Shown in pieces: positions 34,051-43,100 of a stretch of 64,000 nucleotides of DNA. Below the pieces are notes generated by a model. That model did not search any database. It saw only the letters and a program-made list of their open reading frames with translations, and was not told where the DNA came from. Position numbers and translations under genes: made by a program. Source of the DNA: Gammaproteobacteria bacterium (lineage in GTDB: Bacteria > Pseudomonadota > Gammaproteobacteria > Pseudomonadales > Azotimanducaceae). Where the stretch lies: the NCBI GenBank assembly GCA_026708185.1, contig JAPOVK010000003.1:74799-138798 (forward strand), in the 5' to 3' direction. Each line of letters starts with the position of its first letter. The stretch's first letter is position 1.

Positions 34051-34434
34051 TCAGCGGGCGGCCATGGGCGCAAGGCGCATCGCCGCGTCGGCGGAGACTT
34101 CGAGCACGTGGTCGACCATGGTGTCCATGGGATCTGCGTGCAGGGAAGAAAGGTACGCGATGGCCGCGCGCAGCAGCGCCTCGGAACGCTTGTGATCGAC
34201 GGCCGGGAATATGACGAGGCCAGGATGGATGTCGGCGGTCCGGAGAAGGGCGCGGAAGTCGCGGGCATTGTGCGTTACGAGGACCATGTCGCGGGCGAGG
34301 CAACGGGCCAGCACGCGGTGGTCGGGTTCGCCGAGGCCGCCGAAGTCCCGCGGGTGCGCGACGACGTGCAGACCTTCGGCGTTCAGCGTCGTCGCAATGC
34401 GCGGCGACACGCACTCGTCGAGGAAAAGGCGCAT
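34051..34434 (-). CDS. DUF5615 PIN-like toxin of a toxin-antitoxin pair
   Basis: A 127-residue protein beginning MRLFLDECVSPRIATTLNAE, with LVTHNARDFRALL in the middle. These are the acidic residues and the NARDF block of DUF5615 PIN-like proteins, predicted RNases. It lies 15 bases downstream of a DUF433 antitoxin gene, the typical order for this type II system. The antitoxin would neutralise the nuclease and repress the operon. Confidence 0.85.
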   Translation of the reverse strand: MRLFLDECVSPRIATTLNAEGLHVVAHPRDFGGLGEPDHRVLARCLARDMVLVTHNARDFRALLRTADIHPGLVIFPAVDHKRSEALLRAAIAYLSSLHADPMDTMVDHVLEVSADAAMRLAPMAAR

Positions 34435-34449
34435 GTGAAGCGGGTCGAG

Positions 34450-35034
34450 CTAGTCCATGCGGTGCCAGGGCCGTCCCGAGGGCCGCCCCCGCAACGGATG
34501 GGCGGCGGCGTAAATCTCAGCGGCTCGGATTGCGTCCCGCGGGACATGGGGATAGTCGTCGTGCAGGTCTTCGATCGTGTCGCCGTGACGGAGCCGCCCC
34601 AGAACCGCGTAGACCGGGATTCGCGTGCCGTCGATCACCGGCGTGCCGCCGAGGATCTCGGGATTGGACTTGATGTACCGGTCACGAGCCTCGCGGTATC
34701 CGTTGGCGATTCCGAATTGGATGTGCGCGAGGTTCAGATCGAGCGTTGCGCCCGGCGCGAACTCGACCGGCCCCAGCCGCATCGGTTCCATTCCAGTGAT
34801 TCGCGACCAGATGGCCCGTTTGTGGCGCCGGGGCAGATCGGCGAGATCCGCCGCCTTGAGGGCGTGGAAGTACACGACAGCGCGGGCGGGCAGATAGCGC
34901 GTGCTGCCGCCCCGGAAAAGGGCCGGCGCGGCATGGGGGACGATGATGCCGGACTGGACCGTCTTCTCCACAACAGTCGATGCGACACCGGACAGCGCGG
35001 CGGTCTCGCGGATCGTGAGATCGGGGGTTTCCAC
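34450..35034 (-). CDS. DUF433 antitoxin with an N-terminal MerR-like helix-turn-helix
   Basis: A 194-residue protein. The N-terminus (LTIRETAALSGVASTVVEKT) is a helix-turn-helix, and the DUF433 core near the C-terminus reads ILGGTPVIDGTRIPVYAVLG followed by DDYPHVPRDAIRAAEIY. The two-domain form suits an antitoxin that binds both DNA and its toxin. It is upstream of the DUF5615 gene and separated from the divergent lyase gene by 222 bases, in which I see only leader sequence. Confidence 0.85.
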   Translation of the reverse strand: METPDLTIRETAALSGVASTVVEKTVQSGIIVPHAAPALFRGGSTRYLPARAVVYFHALKAADLADLPRRHKRAIWSRITGMEPMRLGPVEFAPGATLDLNLAHIQFGIANGYREARDRYIKSNPEILGGTPVIDGTRIPVYAVLGRLRHGDTIEDLHDDYPHVPRDAIRAAEIYAAAHPLRGRPSGRPWHRMD

Positions 35035-35256
35035 AAAACTGTTCCTCTCCGGTTGCGAATATAAGGCAGCTGTCGGGACGACGCAATGCGAAAGGCAATA
35101 GGGAGCTACTGCTGCGAACGATCGTCACCTGATGTGTACACCGCATGCACCCAAACTACCGCAGCTGCTTCTGCCGTCGAGTCATGGGCGCGTTTCCCCC
35201 TTACTCCGCGACAGCCGCGTCGCTCCCCGACGCGCTTTGTCGTACGCTTTCGGCCC

Positions 35257-36123
35257 ATGCAAGCGCGACGGAAATTACGCGACGCCATCGCCTCTGGTGA
35301 GGTCGTCTTCGCGCCTCTGGCCTTGGACGCGCTGACCGCGCGCATCGCCGAGCGTGCGGGGTTCGACGCCGTCTACGTGAGTGGAGGCGCACTCGGCTAC
35401 GCTCACGGCGTAAGTGAAGCCTTACTTACACTGTCCGAGCTAGCCGACACGACCCGCCACGTCGTCGCCGGATGCGATGCCGCAGTCATCGCCGACGGGG
35501 GCGTCGGCTTCGGCGACGCAGTCCACGTCGCTCGGACGATCACGGAGATCGAGGCAACGGGCGCGGCAGCCATCGAGATCGAGGACCAGGTCGCGCCGAA
35601 GCGCGTCAGCCATCACCGCGGCATCGAGCACCTGATCCCGGCCGACGACATGGCCGCCAAGGTGGAGTACACGGTCAAGGCGCGCCACGACGACGACTTC
35701 CTCGTCATCGCCCGCACCGGCGCCGTCCGCAACGAGTCCTTCGACGCGGCCGTCGAGCGTGCCAACCTTTATCGCGAGGCTGGTGCCGACGTGCTCATGC
35801 TGATGCCGACAACGGCGGAACAGTGGGTCGATGCGCCCAAGCGCATCAGCGGGCCGCTGGCTTCGATCACCTCCCTCGACCTGCGCAGCCGGACCGACTG
35901 GCAAGCGCTCGGCTGGCGCTTGGTGATCGATCCGTTCACGGCGCAGGTGGTGGCGGTCACCGCGATCCAGGCAGCGTACGGGCAGTTCATGCGCACAGGA
36001 ACGACGGGCACCGACCGTGCAGAGATCATGGCGACCTACCGAACGCTGGCCGGACTCGCGGGCTTGGACCCGCTCTACGCCATCGAAGACGCCACCACCG
36101 AGCGCACAGAAAACCCGGAATAA
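35257..36123 (+). CDS. Isocitrate lyase/PEP mutase family enzyme
   Basis: A 288-residue TIM-barrel enzyme of the PEP mutase/isocitrate lyase superfamily. It has AERAGFDAVYVSGGALGYAH with a substrate-binding loop, a metal-binding DAAVIADGGVGFGDAVHVAR, and IEIEDQVAPKRVSHHRG, where the K(R)CGH-type catalytic loop of true isocitrate lyases is replaced by VSHHRG. That loop suggests an oxaloacetate decarboxylase- or carboxyphosphonoenolpyruvate-type relative. ATG 35257 begins at the expected MQARRKLRDAI; the upstream open frame is not conserved-looking. It lies 15 bases before the dehydrogenase gene. Confidence 0.85.
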   Translation: MQARRKLRDAIASGEVVFAPLALDALTARIAERAGFDAVYVSGGALGYAHGVSEALLTLSELADTTRHVVAGCDAAVIADGGVGFGDAVHVARTITEIEATGAAAIEIEDQVAPKRVSHHRGIEHLIPADDMAAKVEYTVKARHDDDFLVIARTGAVRNESFDAAVERANLYREAGADVLMLMPTTAEQWVDAPKRISGPLASITSLDLRSRTDWQALGWRLVIDPFTAQVVAVTAIQAAYGQFMRTGTTGTDRAEIMATYRTLAGLAGLDPLYAIEDATTERTENPE

Positions 36124-36138
36124 GACGAGGAGGCACGC

Positions 36139-37182
36139 ATGCCGGCAACCGTCACCGCCGCACGCTGGAGCGACGATCTCGACATCGAAATCACGGCGAA
36201 GACGCCCGCCGCCCCAGGACCCGGGCAAGTCCAGCTTGCGGTGGGCAGTGCCGGAATCTGCGGCTCCGACCTGCACTTCTATAGGGGACAGTTCCCCGCA
36301 CGCCCCGGCATCACCCCCGGCCACGAGTTCGCCGGCAACGTCACCGCCGTTGGTGCCGGCGTCAAGCACGTCCGCGAAGGGGACCTGGTGGGGATCGAGC
36401 CGCTCCTGCGTTGCGGCCTCTGCCCGTTCTGCGTCTCCGGCGACTACCACGTCTGCGGCGAACGCGGCCTCGTGGGCGAGAACGCCGACGGCGGCATGAG
36501 CGAACTGGCGACCGTACCAGCCGAGACGGCCTTCAAGGCGCCGAGAGGGCTCGACGCCGAAGCCGCCGCGTTGGCCGAGCCGTTGGCGTGTTCGGTGCAC
36601 GCCTTCAACAAGGTCAAGTTGCGCGGGCATGAGACGGTTTTCATCGTCGGCGCCGGCACGATCGGATTGACCGGCGTGTTGGCGGCGCGGGCGTGCGGTG
36701 CGAAGGTCATCGTCCTGGCGCGTCACCCGCACCAGCAGGACGCTGCCCACCGTCTGGGTGCTACGGAAGTCGTCGGCGACGACGAAGCCGGCTTCGAGCG
36801 CATGAAGGAACTCGCGCGGCTGCAGGCGATTGACGTCGCCGTCGAGACCGTGGGGGGCACAGGCGATACGCTCCTCACGGCGCAGCGCGTGGTCCGGCCA
36901 AAGGGCCGGATCGTGTTGCTCGGCGTCTTCACCAACCCGACCGCGAACATCAATCCGCTGCTGTTCGCTCTACGGGAAACCGAACTGGTCGGCTCGATGA
37001 CCTATGCCACCACCGACGGCCGGGCCGACTACGCGATCGCCCTAGACGTCGTCGCCGACTACGCCGGCCTCGCGCGATCGCTGGTGACCCACCGGTTCGC
37101 TCTCGACGATGCCAAGAGCGCCTTCGAGACGGCGGCCGACAAGTCGACGCGCTCGATCAAGGTGCACATCAAACCCAACTGA
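36139..37182 (+). CDS. Zinc-dependent alcohol dehydrogenase (MDR family)
   Basis: A 347-residue medium-chain dehydrogenase. Catalytic zinc ligands are in ICGSDLHFYRG (Cys) and GHEFAG (His), and the structural zinc loop is RCGLCPFCVSGDYHVCGERG. The cofactor fold is VFIVGAGTIGLTGVLAARAC. The likely substrate is a polyol or secondary alcohol, as in the sorbitol/threonine dehydrogenase group. It shares an operon with the PEP-mutase-type lyase, and its end overlaps the convergent vapC gene by 14 bases. Confidence 0.9.
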   Translation: MPATVTAARWSDDLDIEITAKTPAAPGPGQVQLAVGSAGICGSDLHFYRGQFPARPGITPGHEFAGNVTAVGAGVKHVREGDLVGIEPLLRCGLCPFCVSGDYHVCGERGLVGENADGGMSELATVPAETAFKAPRGLDAEAAALAEPLACSVHAFNKVKLRGHETVFIVGAGTIGLTGVLAARACGAKVIVLARHPHQQDAAHRLGATEVVGDDEAGFERMKELARLQAIDVAVETVGGTGDTLLTAQRVVRPKGRIVLLGVFTNPTANINPLLFALRETELVGSMTYATTDGRADYAIALDVVADYAGLARSLVTHRFALDDAKSAFETAADKSTRSIKVHIKPN

Positions 37183-37561
37183 CGGTTTCAAGATCCGGCA
37201 CGCGCCCGAACTCCCTGCTGCTGTTGGTGACCAGCGTCGCGCCCATGCTCCTTGCATGGGCCGCGATCAACAGGTCGTTGGCGCCGATGGGTGTGCCGCG
37301 TCGCGTCAATAGCTCCCGAATGCGTCCGTAATGCTGGCCGGCCTCCACGCCGAACGGGCGGATGTCGAGGTCACGTAGGAAATCGTCCAGTTGGCTCCGG
37401 TTGCGCCCGACATGCGCAGAGTGTTCAGCACCGAACCAGAGTTCGGCGTGGCTGACGGCCGAAATACAGATCTCATGGGCATGTTCGGCGAACGTCGCCG
37501 TCAACGCCTCATGCCGTTCGTTCATGACGTAGACGCAGATGTCCGTGTCCAGCATGAACAT
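37169..37561 (-). CDS. vapC: VapC-type PIN-domain toxin
   Basis: A 130-residue PIN-domain RNase. Metal-binding acidic residues are visible in MFMLDTDICVYVMNERH, AVSHAELWFGAEHS and PIGANDLLIAAHARSMG, followed by LVTNSSREFGRVPDL, the standard order. ATG 37561 overlaps the vapB stop (TGATG). The coding end overlaps the alcohol dehydrogenase gene by 14 bases on the opposite strand. It would cut tRNA or mRNA when freed from VapB. Confidence 0.92.
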   Translation of the reverse strand: MFMLDTDICVYVMNERHEALTATFAEHAHEICISAVSHAELWFGAEHSAHVGRNRSQLDDFLRDLDIRPFGVEAGQHYGRIRELLTRRGTPIGANDLLIAAHARSMGATLVTNSSREFGRVPDLETVSWV

Positions 37562-37830
37562 CACCCAAGGTCCTCGCGCTCGTCCAAGGGCGGCTGTGTC
37601 CGAGGCGGCAAGGTGGCCCTCCCCCGAGAAGCGAAGTACTCGACCCAGTTCTTCCCGCGCGGGCGCAAGGTGACAGTGTCGCCGCGCTTGACGATCTCGA
37701 CCTCGGCGACCTCGAAGCGACACGCCGCCGGCAGCCGAACCGCCTGGCTGCGACCGCTCCAGAACACCTTCGCGGTCCCCACGTAGTCTGCGTCTTCAGC
37801 CACTGTCGTCACTCTCCGCCGATCCCGCAT
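37561..37830 (-). CDS. vapB: VapB-type antitoxin
   Basis: An 89-residue AbrB/SpoVT-type swapped-hairpin antitoxin. The DNA-binding core reads AKVFWSGRSQAVRLPAACRF and the following strand is EVEIVKRGDTVTLRPRG; the C-terminal acidic tail (PPLDEREDLG) would bind VapC. A later start, at a GTG 6 or 9 codons in, is possible because the family begins near that point. A short inverted repeat 20 bases upstream is a candidate operator. Confidence 0.88.
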   Translation of the reverse strand: MRDRRRVTTVAEDADYVGTAKVFWSGRSQAVRLPAACRFEVAEVEIVKRGDTVTLRPRGKNWVEYFASRGRATLPPRTQPPLDEREDLG

Positions 37831-37849
37831 TGTGGGGCGCGGCGTTGGT

Positions 37850-37867
37850 ATATATCAAGGGATATAT
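37850..37867. promoter_or_regulatory. Candidate VapBC operator (7-bp inverted repeat)
   Basis: ATATATC-AAGG-GATATAT is a perfect 7-bp inverted repeat in an AT-rich island between vapB and the divergent PhyH gene. VapB proteins usually repress their own promoter by binding such repeats. Either or both flanking genes could be controlled from here. It is inferred from position and symmetry only. Confidence 0.5.
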
Positions 37868-37933
37868 GCTTCCGCCCCGGTCACGCGAGAAACGGTGATA
37901 TGGTTGGCGCCTGTCCTTAATCAGGGGACCACG

Positions 37934-39103
37934 ATGACCGACGCCACCGTTTCCGTGCGGGCCCCATCCGCTGCCGAGCACGCCGCCCAGATGGCCGAAT
38001 ACATGCGCGACGGCGAGCGCCTGGGCCGGGAGATCGGCAATCGGGGGCCCGTCCGTTTCAAGGCCGGCACAGTGTTGGCCGACGACATCCTCGACGCCTA
38101 TTGGCGGCACGGCTTCTACGTGTTCGAGAACGTCATTGACAAGCAGGAGCTCCACGAGCTGCGCGAAGCCATGGCCGATGCCCTAGACCGCGCTCCGGTC
38201 TCTAAGGACGCCGAGGTCGACGCGAAAGGGCGGCCAGCACTGGGACGCGAGTTCAAGCGAGCGACGTTTACCTACGTAAAGCCCCTGAGCGATCCCGTCG
38301 GGGGCACGAAGCAGGTCGGCGGCCGGCATCCGTCGAAGATGGTCGAACCGGAGCCGGGCGAAGATGCGCCCGACGAGGTCGTGCACCTGATCTTCGGCAT
38401 GTGCCAGATGATGGAGCCCGGCTTGCGGCTATATGGACACCCGCAGTTGTTGGCCATCGCCGAGAACATCAACGGTCCCGATTTCACGCCCTTCAACGAC
38501 GCCATCTTCGTCAAGCAGCCCGGCCTCGGCGGCTCAGTCGCCTGGCACCAGGACGGCCTGACGCATTGGAACAGCCCCGACTGGAACGAAGGCATCCACG
38601 GCTTCAACTTCCAGGTCCAACTCTATCCGACCACGCCCGGGAACTGCCTGTGGGTAGTCCCCGGCACCCACAAGCAAGGCAAACTCGACATCAAGGCGAT
38701 GGTCGAAGCGAACGGCGGTTCCGACCGCCTGCCCGGCGCCATCCCGCTCACCTGCAACCCGGGCGACGTGACGATGGTGAACCGCCAGACCTTGCACTGT
38801 TCCTTTGCGAACACCTCGCCGGATTTGCGCGTTTCCATGACCTTCGGGTTCCATCGCCGCGCTTCTGTCCTCGGCGCCAAGAGCGTCCTCGGCGTGAACG
38901 ACGGCACGATCTACGACGAACAGCGCGTATTCGAGCGGTCCGCGGTAATCGCCGTAGCTATCGATGCGCGACGAAAGCACCTTAAGAACGAAAAACAGTA
39001 TACGTACGCGCCATTTGTAGGATTGGAGGACGAGTTCCGGTGGAATCCTGAGACGTTTGATCGCGTAATCAAAGACTACAATTTGAAAGACCTTGGCATT
39101 TGA
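37934..39103 (+). CDS. Phytanoyl-CoA dioxygenase family protein
   Basis: A 389-residue PhyH oxygenase, paralogous to the one at 18081. Iron ligands are H205, D207 (AWHQDGLTHW) and H288 (RQTLHCSFAN), with R299 for 2-oxoglutarate. Shared blocks include IGNRGPVRF near the N-terminus and LRLYGHPQLLAIAENINGPD. ATG 37934 follows GGGGACC. Codon use turns AT-richer in the final 150 bases and in the following 190-base gap, which otherwise holds only a possible terminator. Confidence 0.9.
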   Translation: MTDATVSVRAPSAAEHAAQMAEYMRDGERLGREIGNRGPVRFKAGTVLADDILDAYWRHGFYVFENVIDKQELHELREAMADALDRAPVSKDAEVDAKGRPALGREFKRATFTYVKPLSDPVGGTKQVGGRHPSKMVEPEPGEDAPDEVVHLIFGMCQMMEPGLRLYGHPQLLAIAENINGPDFTPFNDAIFVKQPGLGGSVAWHQDGLTHWNSPDWNEGIHGFNFQVQLYPTTPGNCLWVVPGTHKQGKLDIKAMVEANGGSDRLPGAIPLTCNPGDVTMVNRQTLHCSFANTSPDLRVSMTFGFHRRASVLGAKSVLGVNDGTIYDEQRVFERSAVIAVAIDARRKHLKNEKQYTYAPFVGLEDEFRWNPETFDRVIKDYNLKDLGI

Positions 39104-39136
39104 GGGAGCTTTAGTTTAGCGGCCCCACGGAGCGCC

Positions 39137-39161
39137 TTGGTTGCGAAACCGAGCTTTTTGG
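39137..39161 (+). terminator. Weak hairpin and T-run after the PhyH gene
   Basis: CTTGGTT-GCGA-AACCGAG can form a 7-bp stem (one G-U pair) followed by CTTTTTGG. It lies 34 bases after the PhyH stop in an AT-rich gap (39104-39292) that shows no gene. The T-run is short, so termination is only plausible. Confidence 0.35.
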
Positions 39162-39292
39162 TGGACGTACTGACTTTCGCGTCCGCTCAAATATGGCCGT
39201 TGGAATGCGGAGATTCTGTCTAGGCAAGGCTAAGGGTGCTTTGTTTTTTCTGCTAAACAGGAAGTTGCGACTCTCGTTCTGCTCGCGAGCGG

Positions 39293-40020
39293 TCAGACCT
39301 CTGTTCCTTCGCTCAATATTGCGATGTATTCCCTATAGCCAAACAAGCGCCCGCGCCGACGTCCGCTCAGTTCTTCGGCTATGCCCAAGTGGACGAGCAC
39401 GCGCATCGCGGCCGCAGCGGCCGTGTATGACAAGCGGGCATGGCCGGCCACCTGGCGCAACGAAACGACCGGGCGTGCCCGCAGAACCGCGTGCACACGT
39501 AGCGCGGAACTCGCTGCGCGACCGCTAAGGCGGACTCGCGACTGGTCCGCCTCGAAGAGATCCAGTTGGCGCCACGCCGTCGACTCTGCCGCCTCCGCTG
39601 TATAGCGCACGCCCTCCAGGTAGAACGCGAGCCACGCCTCCCAGTCGCCATCCTGGCGCACCGCATCGAGAAGCGCATAGTAGTCGCTGCGTCGTTCCTC
39701 GAAGTAGAGACTCAAGTAGAGGAGCGGATCGGCGAGCAGATCCTCTGCACACAAATGCAACGTGATGAGCAATCGCCCGACTCGGCCGTTGCCGTCAAGA
39801 AACGGACGGGTGGTCTCGAACTGCGCATGAGCGAGCCCGGCACGAATGAGCGTTGGCAAATCGGACGGCGTCGGCGCGGCATTCACAAACGCCTCGAGTG
39901 CGACCTGAAGAGATCGTAGATCCAGATCGGGCACTGGCGGCAGAGGAGCTGGCACGAAAGCCTGACCAGCTCGCCGGCCGCGGCGGTCACCTCGTAGCGC
40001 CCGGTCAGCCCTCGCTGCAC
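39293..40020 (-). pseudogene. Fic family protein, broken
   Basis: Fic enzymes transfer AMP to target proteins. From GTG 40020 the first frame reads VQRGLTGRYEVTAAAGELVR, then near 39961 one missing base shifts it to AFVPAPLPPVPDLDLRSLQ in the next frame. The C-terminal 221 codons have the Fic core AHAQFETTRPFLDGNGRVGR and a terminal winged-helix region. Intact relatives have about 150 more residues, including the SSxIEGT inhibitory region, between the PLPP and LEAF segments; those are absent. The catalytic His of HPFxDGNGR is Arg here. Three independent defects make this a pseudogene. Confidence 0.75.
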
Positions 40021-40030
40021 ACGGCCCCCC

Positions 40031-40055
40031 TTTATGTCGCAAGTGCGAACAACGC
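40031..40055. repeat. 25-base motif before the broken Fic gene, copy 1
   Basis: This stretch and 40101-40125 agree at about 19 of 25 positions, with TCGCA and AACAACGC most alike. Copy 1 also holds a TCGCA-AG-TGCGA inverted repeat, just upstream of the Fic start at 40020. It may be a duplicated operator, or chance. Confidence 0.3.
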
Positions 40056-40149
40056 ACGCGCTTATTAGCACTTGCGGCCGAAGTTGGAATAGCAGAGCCC
40101 CTTATCTCGCAATGACAAACAACGCTGCCTCCGTCGCAGGTCGGTTGGG

Positions 40150-43100
40150 CTATTCGGACCGTTCCTCCTCCTTCGGCTTCGCAACCCAAAGTCCCCGTGC
40201 CGCGAACCGCCCCCACACCCACGGCAGCCAGCGCACGAGGGCGAAGCTCAGCCACAGGGCCCACGCCAGGATCAGTGCCTTGTAGGTCCACATGGGCAGC
40301 GACCAGACGGCGGCGGTCGGCGTCGTCGTGGCCGACTGGTCGGCGAACCAAGTCAAGTCGTGCCCGGACGAGTGGTAGCCGGTGACGTGCATGTCCGGAT
40401 TGCCCAGGAGCCCAGCGGGGATGCCCACCAGAATGGCTGCGAATGCGAACAGAGTCAGCAAGCCGAGGCCGACCTGGGAGACGTTGTAGAAAAACCGGGA
40501 CAAGCCCGCGCCCCAGGCCTCGCGAGCGCCGAAGGCCACCAGCCAGAGCGCAACGACGGCCAACGCGGGCCACGAGAACGTGCTGAAGCCCAAGCCCAGC
40601 AGCAGCCAGTGCCACCAGCGCAGAGGCGTGACCTTCAGCCGCCCGAGGACTAGGGCCACGAGTGCTAGGGCGATGAGTTCGGACCAGTACAGGATCGCAG
40701 GCCCCAGGATGGGGCCGGTAGCGAACAGGAGCCAGCGGCTCTCCGGCATCTTGAGGCCCACGACGATGTTGCTCGACGGGGCGTCGAGATCGATGACCGG
40801 CGTCGAGACGCGCGCCGCGACGGGCACCGCCTGTTCCCAGTCCAGTGTCGCTCGATGTTCGCCGGGCAGGATGGGCAGTTCCACGTTGCCTTCGTCCAGC
40901 GCGATCTGCTGGGCCTCGCCGTCGATGGCAACCGAGCGCAGGCGGGCGTCCGCCGGTAAGCCAAGGCGATGAGTGCCACCGCGCGTGCTGCGGTAGTCGA
41001 CTTCCAGCGTTGTGCGCCTTAAGCCTCCCCCAACGTCGGTGCTGGCGAGCACGCGGTCGAAGGCCAGCGTGGGTCCTTCCACGGCCTCGGGGCGCGTGAT
41101 GTGAAGGACCAACGACTCGCCCGGACGCGGGCGGAACTCGGCCCAGCGCGCGGCCGTCCCCTGGCGGACATTGCTCTCGGGGACGCCGTCGAAGGCCACC
41201 TGCCACATGTGACCGATCCGCACGCGCCAGATCTCTTGGCGCGGCGGATCGACGTGGGCCTCAAGCGTAACGGTCGCGGTTCGCGGCAGCGTGGACGACC
41301 AGAATACCCGGTCCTGCAGAGGATCCATTGAAACCACTGCGCCACCGTCCGTCAGTGACTGTTCACTTACGACTGATTCGCCTTCTATCAATGGGATCAC
41401 CATGTTGATGGCGCCTACTTCTGGGGCGATGCGGCGAACGAGCGTGCCGACCTCCCAGTCGAGGTCGAGCCTGATCGTGCGTTCGACCGCAACGAAAGTC
41501 GGCAGACGGCTCGGCTCCCAGGCCGCGGCATCGACATCGGCGTCCGAGGCCAAGCGTGTGAGATTGAGAGACCCGGCGCTCAGGGTGCGGTTCTCGATCC
41601 CCGCCACGGCCCAGTGTGTCGACTCGGCACGGATCGACCGAGGCGTCAAGCTGAACGGAATCTCTACGGCGTCGCTCGTCGGCATCGGTCCCGACACCGA
41701 GAGCTCGTGCACACCCGGATCCAAGCGGACCCAGAGGACGCCGTTATCGTCCCGCGTCGCCGGGAGGGCCGAGCCGTCACTAGCGATTCGTGTCGGTCGC
41801 CAGCCCTCGGCAGAGCCCGGGAGCGGGACCGCCACGGTTGCCAGCGCGTGGACCGTGAGGCGCATGGACGCCGTGTCCTCGTCGACGGCTAGGTCCGCAT
41901 CGGCGATCTCCGCGCAGCGCGGCGCGCATGACGGCGGGGCTAACAGGCGGCGCTCGAGTTCTTCGAGGATTTCCTGGGACGGCGTCTCGGCAGCGTAAGC
42001 ACGGTCGCCTGCGTCCCATGCCATGACGGCGAGCAGCAGCGCGGCCGCCGCCGGGGTTCCGCGCAAGGCGCGCAGCCAGCGCCGCCAATCCGGACGTTGC
42101 CCGCCGACGAGCTCCAGCGCGAACAGGGCCGTGAACACGCCCAACGCCCCGATTGTGGCGAACCGCAAAAGTGCGACCAGCCAGTTGGGCGCGATCACGA
42201 GTCGCATGTTTCGTTCGCTGTCGACCGGCCCGCTCCATGCGAGTTCGTAGGCGATCCACGACCAATCCGGCTTCGCCGTGCCGGCTTGTACCAAGGCGTC
42301 GTCGGGATAGCGCGAGTACACGGCCGTCGCGTTGTCACCCCGCTGGAACGCGCTAGCGACGACGACGTCTCCCACGTCTTTCGCGGTCTCGGTGGCGGTG
42401 GCAATGCTGTCCAAGACTACCCGTTCCGGACTCGGTGCGAGTTCCATCTGCCCGGACAACGCCTCGAAAAGGCCGACGGTCGGCGCCGCTCGATGCGACT
42501 CGGGTTGCAGTTGCGGATAGACGGCGATGCGGATCTGGCCGATGGTGAACGGCACTAGCCAAGCGATCAGCACCGCGAGCGACACCAGCCGATAGCTCCG
42601 CGCCAGGCGCTGCAGTCTCCCCTCGGGCGCGACACGTACGAGAGCCACCGCCGCCAGCAGGTTGAGCCAGGTCCAGACCGGCGCACCCGGCTCGTGGTAG
42701 CTGAGCACCAGCGCGACGAGCGCTATCGCGCCGGCGCCACGACCGAACAGGCGGACGGTCGCCACGGTGACGATCAAGAGCACGAAGAAGTCGAGTACGC
42801 GCCAACGGCCTATCCAGCTTGCCGGGGCCGCGTCGACGCCGGTCGCGGCTAGCAATTTGTGCCCGGGCGGGACGTGCAGGGTCGCGCTGGCACTCTGGAA
42901 GTCCGAACGCCAGCCGAGGACCGGCATCGGGCCGCGGGTCTCGACCCGACCCAGGGCTTCGACGTCCAAGCCGGCCTGGCGCACCTCGATGCCGGCACCC
43001 GCTTCGCTGGCGGTGACCTGCAGATCGGTGCCGTTCTCGGTGGCGCCGAGCAGGGCAAACGGCGGCGCCATGTCGAGACGCCAGTCGGCGCGCATGCGGC

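Noticed and set aside
37832-37933. N-terminal extension of the PhyH gene from 37832
   Set aside because: It would run through the candidate VapBC operator, and the family starts at ATG 37934.
39293-41206. A single 637-codon Fic-containing gene
   Set aside because: Its N-terminal 400 codons lie antisense to the end of the 1349-residue membrane-protein gene frame and lack domain character; only the Fic part is homologous.
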